Positions 1-11,200 of a stretch of DNA of 64,000 bases are shown piece after piece. The position numbers and the translations under genes were made by a program. The notes beneath the pieces were generated by a model, which saw nothing but the letters and a program-made list of their open reading frames with translations, was not told the DNA's origin and made no database searches. The DNA is from Petrolisthes cinctipes. Lineage: Eukaryota; Arthropoda; Malacostraca; Decapoda; Porcellanidae. Within the stretch, counting starts at the first letter, position 1. Each line of letters begins with the position of its first letter. The DNA is taken from assembly GCA_033782935.1 (NCBI GenBank), contig JAWQEG010000003.1:4972501-5036500 (forward strand). Reading direction: 5' to 3'.

Positions 1-176
1 TTCGGGTGTTTTGAGCCTGAATTTGAGATATAAACGGGTACAGAAGATACATGCACATATTGACTTTGGGCATCTAAAATATCGATTTTCAGCATGTTTT
101 GGGCCTGTATTTTGAAAATACTCTAACACTGAGTAGGCATGTACAGATTGCTTCTGGGACCCCAAAATATTGAATT
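1..176 (+). repeat. Monomer class A, exemplar (176 bp)
   Basis: The class A markers are 'GATACATGCACATATTGAC', then 'GGGCATCTAAAATATCG', 'CAGCATGTTTTGGGCCTG', and the end 'CACTGAGTAGG...AGATTGC...CCAAAATATTG'. It is one base shorter than class B because of a T lost in the CTTT run. It contains the 15 bp dyad GTATTTTGAAAATAC at 107-121. At three places it carries TG where class B has CG. Strand is arbitrary and follows the phase used here. Confidence 0.95.
107..121. other. 15 bp dyad GTATTTTGAAAATAC (class A, B, B' form)
   Basis: This is a perfect inverted repeat around a central G, present in nearly every A, B and B' monomer at the same phase. Class C and C' monomers have ATATTTTGAAAATAT at the same place, which is also a perfect dyad. 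A function is not shown. Confidence 0.8.
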
Positions 177-353
177 TTCGGGTGTTTTGAGCCTGAATTT
201 GAGATATAAACGGGTACTGAAGATGCATGCACATATCGACTTTTGTGCACCTAAAAGATCGATTTTCAGTATGTTTTGAGCATGTATTTTGAAAATACTC
301 TAACACGGAGTAGGCATGTACAGATCGCTTCTGGGACCCCTAAATATCGAATT
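177..353 (+). repeat. Monomer class B, exemplar (177 bp)
   Basis: The class B markers are 'GGTACTGAAGATGCATGCAC', 'CGACTTTTGTGCACC', 'CAGTATGTTTTGAGCATG', and the end 'CACGGAGTAGG...AGATCGC...CCCCTAAATATCG'. It contains the palindrome TGCATGCA at 224-231. The internal duplication is clearest in this class: GCATGCACATATCGAC at 225 matches GCATGTACAGATCGCT at 314, 89 bp further on. B normally follows A and precedes C. Confidence 0.95.
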
Positions 354-491
354 TTCGGGTGTTTTGGGACTGAATTTGAGATATCGACTTTTTGGCACCT
401 AAAATGTCGATTTTTAGCATGTTTTTAGCCTATATTGTGAAAATATTCTAGCACTGTACAGATTGCTTCTGGGACCCCAAAATATTGAATT
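354..491 (+). repeat. Monomer class C, 10 bp deletion allele C10, exemplar (138 bp)
   Basis: This copy carries two deletions relative to the full monomer. The first is the 29 bp class C deletion, with its junction at GAGATATCGAC (about 378-388). The second is a 10 bp deletion that turns GCACTGAGTAGGCATGTAC into GCACTGTAC (451-459). This copy has 'AAAATGTCG', which is otherwise a C' marker, and a rare G in 'TATATTGTGAAA'. It is therefore slightly mixed. Confidence 0.92.
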
Positions 492-1169
492 TTCGGGTGT
501 TTTGAGCCTGAATTTGAGATATAAACGGGTACAGAAGATACATGCACATATTGACTTTGGGAACCAAAAATATCGATTTTCAGCATGTTTTGGGACTTAA
601 TTTTGAAAATACTCTAACACGGAGTAGGCATGTACAGATCGCTTCTGGGACCCCAAAATATCGAATTTTCGGGTGTTTAGGGCCAGAATTTGAGATATAA
701 ACGGGTACAGAAGATGCATGCACATATCGACTTTTGGGCACCTAAAAGATCGATTTTCAGTATGTTTTTGGCCTGTATTTTGAAAATACTCTAACACGGA
801 GTAGGCATGTACAGATACCTTCTGGGACCTCTAAATATCGAATTTTCGGGTGTTTTGGGACTGAATTTGAGATATCGATTTTTTGGCACCTAAAATGTCG
901 ATTTTTAGCATGTTTTTAGCCTATATTTTGGAAATATTCTAGCACTGAGTAGGCATGTACAGATTGCTTCTGGGACCCCAAAATATTGAATTTTCGGGTG
1001 TTTTGAGCCTGAATTTGAGATATAAACGGGTACTGAAGATGCATGCACATATCGACTTTTGTGCACCTAAAAGATCGATTTTCAGTATGTTTTGAGCATG
1101 TATTTTGAAAATACTCTAACACGGAGTAGGCATGTACAGATCGCTTCTGGGACCCCTAAATATCGAATT

Positions 1170-1317
1170 TTCGGGTGTTTTGGGACTGAATTTGAGATAT
1201 CGACTTTTTGGCACCTAAAAGATCGATTTTTAGCATGTTTTTTGCCTATATTTTGAAAATATTCTAGCACTGAGTAGGCATGTACAGATTGCTTCTGGGA
1301 AACCAAAATATTAAATT
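1170..1317 (+). repeat. Monomer class C, full-length form (148 bp)
   Basis: The class C markers are 'GTTTTGGGACTG', 'GAGATATCGACTTTTTGGC', 'CTAAAAGATCGATTTTTAGC', 'CCTATATTTTGAAAATATTC' and 'CACTGAGTAGG'. Compared with class B it lacks the 29 bp between the ATAT of GAGATAT and the ATAT of CACATATCG. It carries the alternative dyad ATATTTTGAAAATAT at 1248-1262. Confidence 0.93.
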
Positions 1318-2319
1318 TTCGGGTGTTTTGAGCCTGAATTTGAGATATAAACGGGTACAGAAGATACATGCACATATTGACTTTGGGCACCAAAAATATC
1401 GATTTTCAGCATGTTTTGGGACTTAATTTTGAAAATACTCTAACACCGAGTAGGCATGTACAGATAGCTTCTGGGACCCCAAAATATCGAGTTTTCGGGT
1501 GTTTAGGGCCAGAATTTCAGATATAAACGAGTACAGAAGATGCATGCACATATCGACTTTTGGGCACCTAAAAGATCGATTTTCAGTATGATTTTGGCCT
1601 GTATTTTGAAAATACTCTAACACGGAGTTGGCATTTACAGATACCTTCTGGGACCTCTAAATATCGAATTTTCGGGTGTTTTGGGACTGAATTTGAGATA
1701 TAGACTTTTTGGCACCTAAAATGTCGATTTTTAGCATGTTTTTAGCCTATATTTTGGAAATATTCTAGCACTGAGTAGGCATGTACAGATTGCTTCAGGG
1801 ACCCCAAAATATTGAATTTTCGGGTGTTTTGAGCCTGAATTTGAGATATAAACGGGTACAGAAAATACATGCACATATTGACTTTGGGCACCAAAAATAT
1901 CGATTTTCAGCATGTTTTGGGCCTGAATTTTGAAAATACTCTAACACAGAGTAGGCATGTACAGATCGCTTTTGGGACCCCAAAATATCGAATTTTCGGG
2001 TGTTTAGGGCCAGAATTTGAGATATAAACGGGTACAGAAGATGCATGCACATATCGACTTTTGGGCACCTAAAAGATCGATTTTCAGTATGTTTTTGGCC
2101 TGTATTTTGAAAATACTCTAACACGGAGTAGGCATGAACAGATATCTTCTGGGACCTCTAAATATCGAATTTTCGGGTGTTTTGGGACTGAATTTGAGAT
2201 ATCGATTTTTTGGCACCTAAAATTTCGATTTTTAGCATGTTTTTAGCCTATATTTTGAAAATATTCTAGCACTGTGTAGGCATGTACAGATTGCTTCTGG
2301 GACCCCAAAATATTGAATT

Positions 2320-3311
2320 TTCGGGTGTTTTAAGCCTGAATTTGAGATATAAACGGGTACAGAAGATACATGCACATATTGACTTTGGGCATCTAAAATA
2401 TCGATTTTCAGCATTTTTTGGGCCTGTATTTTGAAAATACTCTAACACTGAGTAGGCATGTACAGATTGCTTCTGGGACCCCAAAATAATGAATTTTCGG
2501 GTGTTTTGAGCCTGAATTTGACATATAAACGGGTACTGAAGATGCATGCACATATCGACTTTTGTGCACCTAACAGATCGATTTTCAGTATGTTTTGAGC
2601 ATGTATTTTGAAAATACTCTAACACGGAGTAGGCATGTACAGATCGCTTCTGGGACCCCTAAATATCGAATTTTCGGGTGTTTTGGGACTGAATTTGAGA
2701 TATCGACTTTTTGGCACCTAAAAGATCGATTTTTAGCATGTTTTTAGCCTATATTTTGAAAATATTCTAGCACTGTACAGATTGCTTCTGGGACCCCAAA
2801 ATATTGAATTTTCGGGTGTTTTGAGCCTGAATTTGAGATATAAACGGGTACAGAAGATACATGCACATATTGACTTTGGGCACCAAAAATATCGATTTTC
2901 AGCATGTTTTGGGCCTGAATTTTGAAAATACTCTAACACGGAGTAGGCATGTACAGATCGCTTCTGGGACCCCAAAATATCGAATTTTCGTGTGTTTAGG
3001 GCCAGAATTTGAGATATAAACGGGTACAGAAGATGCATTCACATATCGACATTTGTGCACCTAAAAGATCGATTTTCAGTATGTTTTTGGCCTGTATTTT
3101 GAAAATACTCTAACACGGAGTAGGCATGTACAGATACCTTCTGGGACCTCTAAATATCGAATTTTCGGGTGTTTTGGGACTGAATTTGAGATATCGATAT
3201 TTTGGCACCTAAAATGTCGATTTTTAGCATGTTTTTAGCCTATATTTTGAAAATATTCTAGCACTGTGTAGGCATGTACAGATTGCTTCTGGGACCCCAA
3301 AATATTGAATT
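2320..3311. repeat. Hexameric HOR unit 1, 992 bp (A-B-C10-A'-B'-C')
   Basis: Monomer starts are 2320 (A), 2496 (B), 2673 (C10), 2811 (A'), 2987 (B') and 3164 (C'). The lengths 176+177+138+176+177+148 sum to 992. The B' copy is atypical: it begins 'TTCGTGTG' and has 'CGACATTTGTGCACC'. The next two units repeat the same order at exactly 992 bp. Confidence 0.93.
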
Positions 3312-4303
3312 TTCGGGTGTTTTGAGCCTGAATTTGAGATATAAACGGGTACAGAAAATACATGCACATATTGACTTTGGGCATCTAAAATATCGATTTT
3401 CAGCATGTTTTGGGCCTGTATTTTGAAAATACTCTAACACTGAGTAGGCATGTACAGATTGCTTCTGGGACCCCAAAATATTGAATTTTCGGGTGTTTTG
3501 AGCCTGAATTTGAGATATAAACGGGTACTGAAGATGCATGCACATATCGACTTTTGTGCACCTAAAAGATCGATTTTCAGTATGTTTTGAGCATGTATTT
3601 TGAAAATACTCTAACACGGAGTAGGCATGTACAGATCGCTTCTGGGACCCCTAAATATCGAATTTTCGGGTGTTTTGGGACTGAATTTGAGATATCGACT
3701 TTTTGGCACCTAAAAGATCGATTTTTAGTATGTTTTTAGCCTATATTTTGAAAATATTCTAGCACTGTACAGATTGCTTCTGGGACCCCAAAATATTGAA
3801 TTTTCGGGTGTTTTGAGCCTGAATTTGAGATATAAACGGGTACAGAAGATACATGCACATATTGACTTTGGGCACCAAAAATATCGATTTTCAGCATGTT
3901 TTGGGCATGAATCTTGAAAATACTCTAACACGGAGTAGGCATGTACAGATCGCTTCTGGGACCCCAAAATATCGAATTTTCGGGTGTTTAGGGCCAGAAT
4001 TTGAGATATAAACGGGTACAGAAGATGCATGCACATATCGACTCTTGGGCACCTAAAAGATCGATTTTCAGTATGTTTTTGGCCTGTATTTTGAAAATAC
4101 TCTAACACGGAATAGGCATGTAGAGATACCTTCTGGATCCTCTAAATATCGAATTTTCGGGTGTTTTGGGACTGAATTTGAGATATCGATTTTTTGGCAC
4201 CTAAAATGTCGATTTTTAGCATGTTTTTAGCCTATATTTTGAAAATATTCTAGCACTGTGTAGACATGTACAGATTGCTTCTGGGACCCCAAAATATTGA
4301 ATT
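3312..4303. repeat. Hexameric HOR unit 2, 992 bp (A-B-C10-A'-B'-C')
   Basis: This unit has the same six-monomer order as the units on either side, starting exactly 992 bp after unit 1. Private variants such as 'GGGCATGAATCTTG' near 3905 mark it as a separate copy. Confidence 0.93.
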
Positions 4304-4794
4304 TTCGGGTGTTTTGAGCCTGAATTTGAGATATAAACGGGTACAGAAGATACATGCACATATTGACTTTGGGCATCTAAAATATCGATTTTCAGCATGT
4401 TTTGGGCCTGTATTTTGAAAATACTCTAACACTGAGTAGGCATGTACAGATTGCTTCTAGAACCCCAAAATATTGAATTTTCTGGTGTTTTGAGCCTGAA
4501 TTTGAGATATAAACGGGTACTGAAGATGCATGCACATATCGACTTTTGTGCACCTAAAAGATCGATTTTCAGTATGTTTTGAGCATGTATATTGAAAATA
4601 CTCTAACACGTAGTAGGAATGTACAGATCGCTTCTGGGACCCCTAAATATCGAATTTTCGGGTGTTTTGGGACTGAATTTGAGATATCGACTTTTTGGCA
4701 CCTAAAAGATCGATTTTTAGCATGTTTTTAGCCTATATTTTGAAAATATTCTAGCACTGTACAGATTGCTTCTGGGACCCCAAAATATTGAATT

Positions 4795-4970
4795 TTCGGG
4801 TGTTTTGAGCCTGAATTCGAGATATAAACGGGTACAGAAGATACATGCACATATTGACTTTGGGCACCAAAAATATCGATTTTCAGCATGTTTTGGGCCT
4901 GAATTTTGAAAATACTCTAACACGGAGTAGGCATGTACAGATCGCTTCTGGGACCCCAAAATATCAAATT
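4795..4970 (+). repeat. Monomer class A', exemplar (176 bp)
   Basis: A' has the A-type front ('GATACATGCACATATTGAC') but 'GGGCACCAAAAATATCG', 'GGGCCTGAATTTTG' and a B-like end ('CACGGAG...AGATCGC...CCCCAAAATATC'). The T to A change in 'GAATTTTGAAAATAC' breaks one pair of the 15 bp dyad seen in A, B and B'. Confidence 0.9.
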
Positions 4971-5147
4971 TTCGGGTGTTTAGGGCCAGAATTTGAGATA
5001 TAAACGGGTACAGAAGATGCATGCACATATCGACTTTTGGGCACCTAAAAGATCGATTTTCAGTATGTTTTTGGCCTGTATTTTGAAAATACTCTAACAC
5101 GGAGTAGGCATGTACAGATACCTTCTGGGACCTCTAAATATCGAATT
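4971..5147 (+). repeat. Monomer class B', exemplar (177 bp)
   Basis: The B' markers are 'GTGTTTAGGGCCAGAATTTG', 'GTACAGAAGATGCATGCAC', 'CGACTTTTGGGCACC', 'CAGTATGTTTTTGGCCTG', and the distinctive end 'AGATACCTTCTGGGACCTC'. B' follows A' in trimers and hexamers, and follows C directly in pentamers. Confidence 0.92.
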
Positions 5148-5295
5148 TTCGGGTGTTTTGGGACTGAATTTGAGATATCGATTTATTGGCACCTAAAATG
5201 TCGATTTTTAGCATGTTTTTAGCCTATATTTTGAAAATATTCTAGCACTGTGTAGGCATGTACAGATTGCTTCTGGGACCCCAAAATATTGAATT
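5148..5295 (+). repeat. Monomer class C', exemplar (148 bp)
   Basis: C' shares the 29 bp deletion with C but is marked by 'GAGATATCGATTTTTTGGC' (here with an A inside the T run), 'CTAAAATGTCGATTTTTAGC' and 'CACTGTGTAGGCATG'. A sub-variant with 'GTTATGGGACTG' and 'CCAATAATATCG' or 'CCTATAATATCG' appears from about 15.6 kb onward. Confidence 0.9.
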
Positions 5296-8200
5296 TTCGG
5301 GTGTTTTGAGCCTGAATTTGAGATATAAACGGGTACAGAAGATACATGCACATATTGACTTTGGGCATCTAAAATATCGATTTTCAGCATGTTTTGGGCC
5401 TGTATTTTGAAAATACTCTAACACTGAGTAGGCATGTACAGATTGCTTCTGGGACCCCAAAATATTGAATTTTCGGGTGTTTTGAGCCTGAATTTGAGAT
5501 ATAAACGGGTACTGAAGATGCATGCACATATCGACTTTTGTGCACCTAAAAGATCGATTTTCAGTATGTTTTTGGCCTGTATTTTGAAAATACTCTAACA
5601 CGGAGTAGGCATGTACAGATCGCTTCTGGGACCCCTAAATATCGAATTTTCAGGTGTTTTGGGACTGAATTTGAGATATCGACTTTTGGGCACCTAAAAG
5701 ATCGATTTTTAGCATGTTTTTAGCCTATATTTTGAAAATATTCTAGCACTGTGTAGGCATGTACAGATTGCTTCTGGGACCCCAAAATATTGAATTTTCG
5801 GTTGTTTTAAGCCTGAATTTGATATATAAACGGGTACAGAAGATACATGCACATATTGACTTTGGGCATCTAAAATATCGATTTTCAGCATGTTTTGGGC
5901 CTGTATTTTGAAAATACTCTAACACTGAGTAGGCATGTACAGATTGCTTCTGGGACCCCAAAATATTGAATTTTCGGGTGTTTTGAGCCTGAATTTGAGA
6001 TATAAACGGGTACAGAAGATACATGCACATATTGACTTTGGGCATCTAAAATATCGATTTTCAGCATGTTTTGAGCCTGTATTTTGAAAATACTCTAACA
6101 CTGAGTAGGCATGTACAGATTGCTTCTGAGACCCCAAAATATCGAATTTTCGTGTGTTTAGGGCCAGAATTTGATATATAAACGGGTACAGAAGATGCAT
6201 GCACATATCGACATTTGTGCACCTAAAAGATCGATTTTCAGTATGTTTTTGGCCTGTATTTTGAAAATACTCTAACACGGAGTAGGCATGTACAGATACC
6301 TTCTGGGACCTCTAAATATCGAATTTTCGGGTGTTTTGGGACTGAATTTGAGATATCGATATTTTGGCACCTAAATTGTCGATTTTTAGCATGTTTTTAG
6401 CCTATATTTTGAAAATATTCTAGCACTGTGTAGGCATGTACAGATTGCTTCTGGGACCCCAAAATATTGAATTTTCGGGTGTTTTGAGCCTGAATTTGAG
6501 ATATAAACGGGTACAGAAAATACATGCACATATTGACTTTGGGCATCTAAAATATCGATTTTCAGCATGTTTTGGGCCTGTATTTTGAAAATACTCTAAC
6601 ACTGAGTAGGAATGTACAGATCGCTTCTGGGACCCCTAAATATCGAATTTTCGTGTGTTTTGGGACTGAATTTGAGATATCGACTTTTTGGCACCTAAAA
6701 GATCGATTTTTAGCATGTTTTTAGCCTATATTTTGAAAATATTCTAGCACTGTACAGATTGCTTCTTGGACCCTAAAATATTGAATTTTCGGGTGTTTTG
6801 AGCCTGAATTCGAGATATAAACGGGTACAGAAGATACATGCACATATTGACTTTGGGCACCAAAAATATCGATTTTCAGCATGTTTTGGGCCTGAATTTT
6901 GAAAATACTCTAACACGGAGTAGGCATGTACAGATCGCTTCTGGGACCCCAAAATATCAAATTTTCGGTTGTTTAGGGCCAGAATTTGAGATATAAACGG
7001 GTACAGAAGATGCATGCACATATCGACTTTTGGGCACCTAAAAGATCGATTTTCAGTATGTTTTGAGCATGTATTTTGAAAATACTCTAACACGGAGTAG
7101 GCATGTACAGATCGCTTCTGGGACCTCTAAATATCGAATTTTCGGGTGTTTTGGGACTGAATTTGAGATATCGACTTTTTGGCATCTAAAAGATCGATTT
7201 TTGGCATGTTTTTAGCCTATATTTTGAAAATATTCTAGCACTGAGTAGGCATGTACAGATTGCTTCTGGGACCCCAAAATATTGAATTTTCGGGTGTTTT
7301 GAGCCTGAATTTGAGATATAAACGGGTACAGAAGATACATGCACATATTGACTTTGGGCACCAAAAATATCGATTTTCAGCATGTTTTGGGCCTGAATTT
7401 TGAAAATACTCTAACACGGAGTAGGCATGTACAGATTGCTTCTGGGACACCAAAATATTGAATTTTCGGGTGTTTTGAGCCTGAATTTGAGATATAAACG
7501 GGTACTGAAGATGCATGCACATATCGACTTTTGGGCACCTAAAAGATCGATTTTCAGTATGTTTTTGGACTGTATTTTGAAAATACTCTAACACGGAGTA
7601 GGCATGTACAGATACCTTCTGGGACCTCTAAATATCGAATTTTCGGGTGTTTTGGGACTGAATTTGAGATATCGACTTTTTGGCACCTAAAAGATCGATT
7701 TTTAGCATGTTTTTAGCCTATATTTTGAAAATATTCTAGCACTGACTAGGCATATACAGATTGCTTCTGGGACCCCAAAATATTGAATTTTCGGGTGTTT
7801 TGAGCCTGAATCTGAGATATAAACTGGGACAGAAGATACATGCACATATTGACTTTGGGCATCTAAAATATCGATTTTCAGCATGTTTTGGGCCTGTATT
7901 TTGAAAATATTCTAGCACTGAGTAGGCATGTACAGATTGCTTCTGGGACCCCAAAATATTGAATTTTCGGGTGTTTTGAGCCTGAATTTGAGATATAAAC
8001 GGGTACAGAAGATACATGCACATATTGACTTTGGGCACCAAAAATATCGATTTTCAGCATGTTTTGGGCCTGAATTTTGAAAATACTCCAACACGGAGTA
8101 GGCATGTACAGATCGCTTCTGGGACCCCAAAATATCGAATTTTCTGGTGTTTAGGGCCAGAATTTGAGATATAAACGGGTACAGAAGATGCATGCACATA

Positions 8201-11200
8201 TCGACTTTTGGGCACCTAAAAGATCGATTTTCAGTATGTTTTTGGCCTGTATTTTGAAAATACTCTAACACGGAGTAGGCATGTACAGATACCTTCTGGG
8301 ACCTCTAAATATCGAATTTTCGGGTGTTTTGGGACTGAATTTGATATATCGATTTTTTGGCACCTAAAATGTCGATTTTTAGCATGTTTTTAGCCTATAT
8401 TTTGAAAATATTCTAGCACTGTGTAGGCATGTACAGATTGCTTCTGGGACCCCAAAATATTGAATTTTCGGGTGTTTTGAGCCTGAATTTGAGATATAAA
8501 CGGGTACAGAAGATATATGCACATATTGACTTTGGGCATCTAAAATATCGGTTTTCAGCATGTTTTGGCCCTGTATTTTGAAAATGCTCTAACACTGAGT
8601 AGGCATGTACAGATTGCTTCTGGGACCCCAAAATATTGAATTTTCGGGTGTTTTGAGCCTGAATTTGAGATATAAACGGGTACTGAAGATGCATGCACAT
8701 ATCGACTTTTGTGCACCTAAAAGATCGATTTTCAGTATGTTTTGAGCATGTATTTTTAAAAATACTCTAACACGGAGTAGGCATGTACAGATCGCTTATG
8801 GGACTCCTAAATATCGAATTTTCGGGTGTTTTGGGACTGAATTTGAGAAATCGACTTTTTGGCACCTAAAAGATCGATTTTTAGCATGTTTTTAGCCTAT
8901 ATTTTGAAAATATTCTAGCACTGAGTAGGCATGTACAGATTGCTTCTGGGACCCCAAAATATTGAATTTTCGGGTGTTTTGAACCAGAATTTGAGATATA
9001 AACGGGTACAGAAGATGCATGCACATATCGACTTTTGGGCACCTAAAAGATCGATTTTCAGTATGTTTTTGGCCTGTATTTTGAAAATACTCTAACACGG
9101 TGTAGGCATGTACAGATACCTTCTGGGACCTCTAAATATCGAAATTTCGGGTGTTTTTGGCACCTAAAATGTCGATTTTTAGCATGTTTTTAGCCTATAT
9201 TTTGAAAATATTCTAGCACTGTGTAGGCATGTAAAGGTTGCTTCTGGGACCCCAAAATATTGAATTTTCGGGTGTTTTGAGCCTGAATTTGAGATATAAA
9301 CGGGTACAGAAGATACATGCACATATTGACTTTGGGCATCTAAAATATCGATTTTCAGCATGTTTTGGGCCTGTATTTTGAAAATACTCTAACACTGAAT
9401 AGGCATGTACAGATTGCTTCTGGGACCCCAAAATATCGAATTTTCGGGTGTTTAGGGCCAGAATTTGAGATATAAACGTGTACAGAAGATGCATGCACAT
9501 ATCGACTTTTGGGCACCTAAAAGATCGATTTTCAGTATGTTTTTGGCCTGTATTTTGAAAATACTCTAACACGGAGTAGGCATGTACAGATACCTTCTGG
9601 GACCTCTAAATATCGAATTTTCGGGTGTTTTGGGACTGAATTTGAGATATCGATTTTTTGGCACCTAAAATGTCGATTTTTAGCATGTTTTTAGCCTATA
9701 TTTTGAAAATATTCTAGCACTGAGTAGGCATGTAAAGATTGCTTCTGGGACCCCAAAATATCGAATTTTCGGGTGTTTTGAGCCTGAATTTGAGATATAA
9801 ACGGGTACTGAAGATGCATGCACATATCGACTTTTGTGCACCTAAAATATCGATTTTCAGTATGTTTTGAGCATGTATTTTGAAAATACTCTAACACGGA
9901 GTAGGCATGTACAGATCGCTTCTGGGACCCCTAAATATCGAATTTTCGGGTGTTTTGGGACTGAATTTGAGATATCGACTTTTTGGCACCTAAAAGATCG
10001 ATTTTTAGCATGTTTTTAGCCTATATTTTGAAAATATTCTAGCACTGTACAGATTGCTTCTGGGACCCCAAAATATTGAATTTTCGGGTGTTTTGAGCCT
10101 GAATTTGAGATATAAACGGGTACAGAAGATACATGCACATATTGACTTTGGGCATCTAAAATATCGATTTTCAGCATGTTTTGGGCCTGTATTTTGAAAA
10201 TACTCTAACACTGAGTAGGCATGTACAGATTGCTTCTGGGACCCCAAAATATTGAATTTTCGGGTGTTTTGAGCCTGAATTTGAGATATAAACGGGTACT
10301 GAAGATGCATGCACATATCGACTTTTGTGCAACTAAAAGATCGATTTTCAGTATGTTTTGAGCATGTATTTTGAAAATACTCTAACACGGAGTAGGCATG
10401 TACAGATCGCTTCTGGGACCCCAAAATATCGAATTTTCGGGTGTTTTGGGACTGAATTTGAGATATCGACTTTTTGGCACCTAAAATGTCGATTTTTAGC
10501 ATGTTTTTAACCTATATTTTGAAAATATTCTTGCACTGAGTAGGCATGTACAGATTGCTTCTGGGACCCCAAAATATTGAATTTTCGAGTGTTTTGAGCC
10601 TGAATTTGAGATATAAACGGGTACTGAAGATGCATGCACATATCGACTTTTGTGCACCTAAAAGATCGATTTTCAGTATGTTTTGAGCATGTATTTTGAA
10701 AATACTCTAACACGGAGTAGGCATGTACAGATCGCTTCTGGGACCCTAAATATCGAATTTTCGGGTGTTTTGGGACTGAATTTGAGAAATCAACTTTTTG
10801 GCACCTAAAAGATCGATTTTTAGCATGTTTTTAGCCTATATTTTGAAAATATTCTAGCACTGAGTAGGCATGTACAGATCGCTTCTGGGACCCCAAAATA
10901 TCGAATTTTCGGGTGTTTAGGGCCAGAATTTGAGATATAAACGGGTACAGAAGATGCATGCACATATCGACTTTTGGGCACCTAAAAGATCGATTTTCAG
11001 TATGTTTTTGGCCTGTATTTTGAAAATACTCTAACACGGAGTAAGCATGTACAGATACCTTCTGGGACCTCTAAATATCGAATTTTCGGGTGTTTTGGGA
11101 CTGAATTTGAGATATCGATTTTTTGGCACCTAAAATGTCGATTTTTAGCATGTTTTTAGCCTATATTTTGAAAATATTCTAGCACTGTGTAGGCATGTAC

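Larger units (their letters stand above)
1..2319. repeat. Irregular trimer block (14 monomers)
   Basis: Monomer starts by phase are 1 A, 177 B, 354 C10, 492 A' (unusual 'GGGAACC' and 'GGGACTTAATTTTG'), 668 B', 845 C', 993 B, 1170 C, 1318 A', 1494 B', 1671 C', 1819 A', 1995 B' and 2172 C'. The block is a set of A-B-C and A'-B'-C' trimers, with one A missing before the B at 993. Confidence 0.88.
4304..5295. repeat. Hexameric HOR unit 3, 992 bp (A-B-C10-A'-B'-C')
   Basis: This is the third and last regular 992 bp unit. Monomer starts are 4304 (A), 4480 (B), 4657 (C10), 4795 (A'), 4971 (B') and 5148 (C'). After it the order breaks: A at 5296 and B at 5472 are followed by a 148 bp C at 5649 and then two A copies (5797 and 5973). 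The 992 bp regime therefore ends here. Confidence 0.92.
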
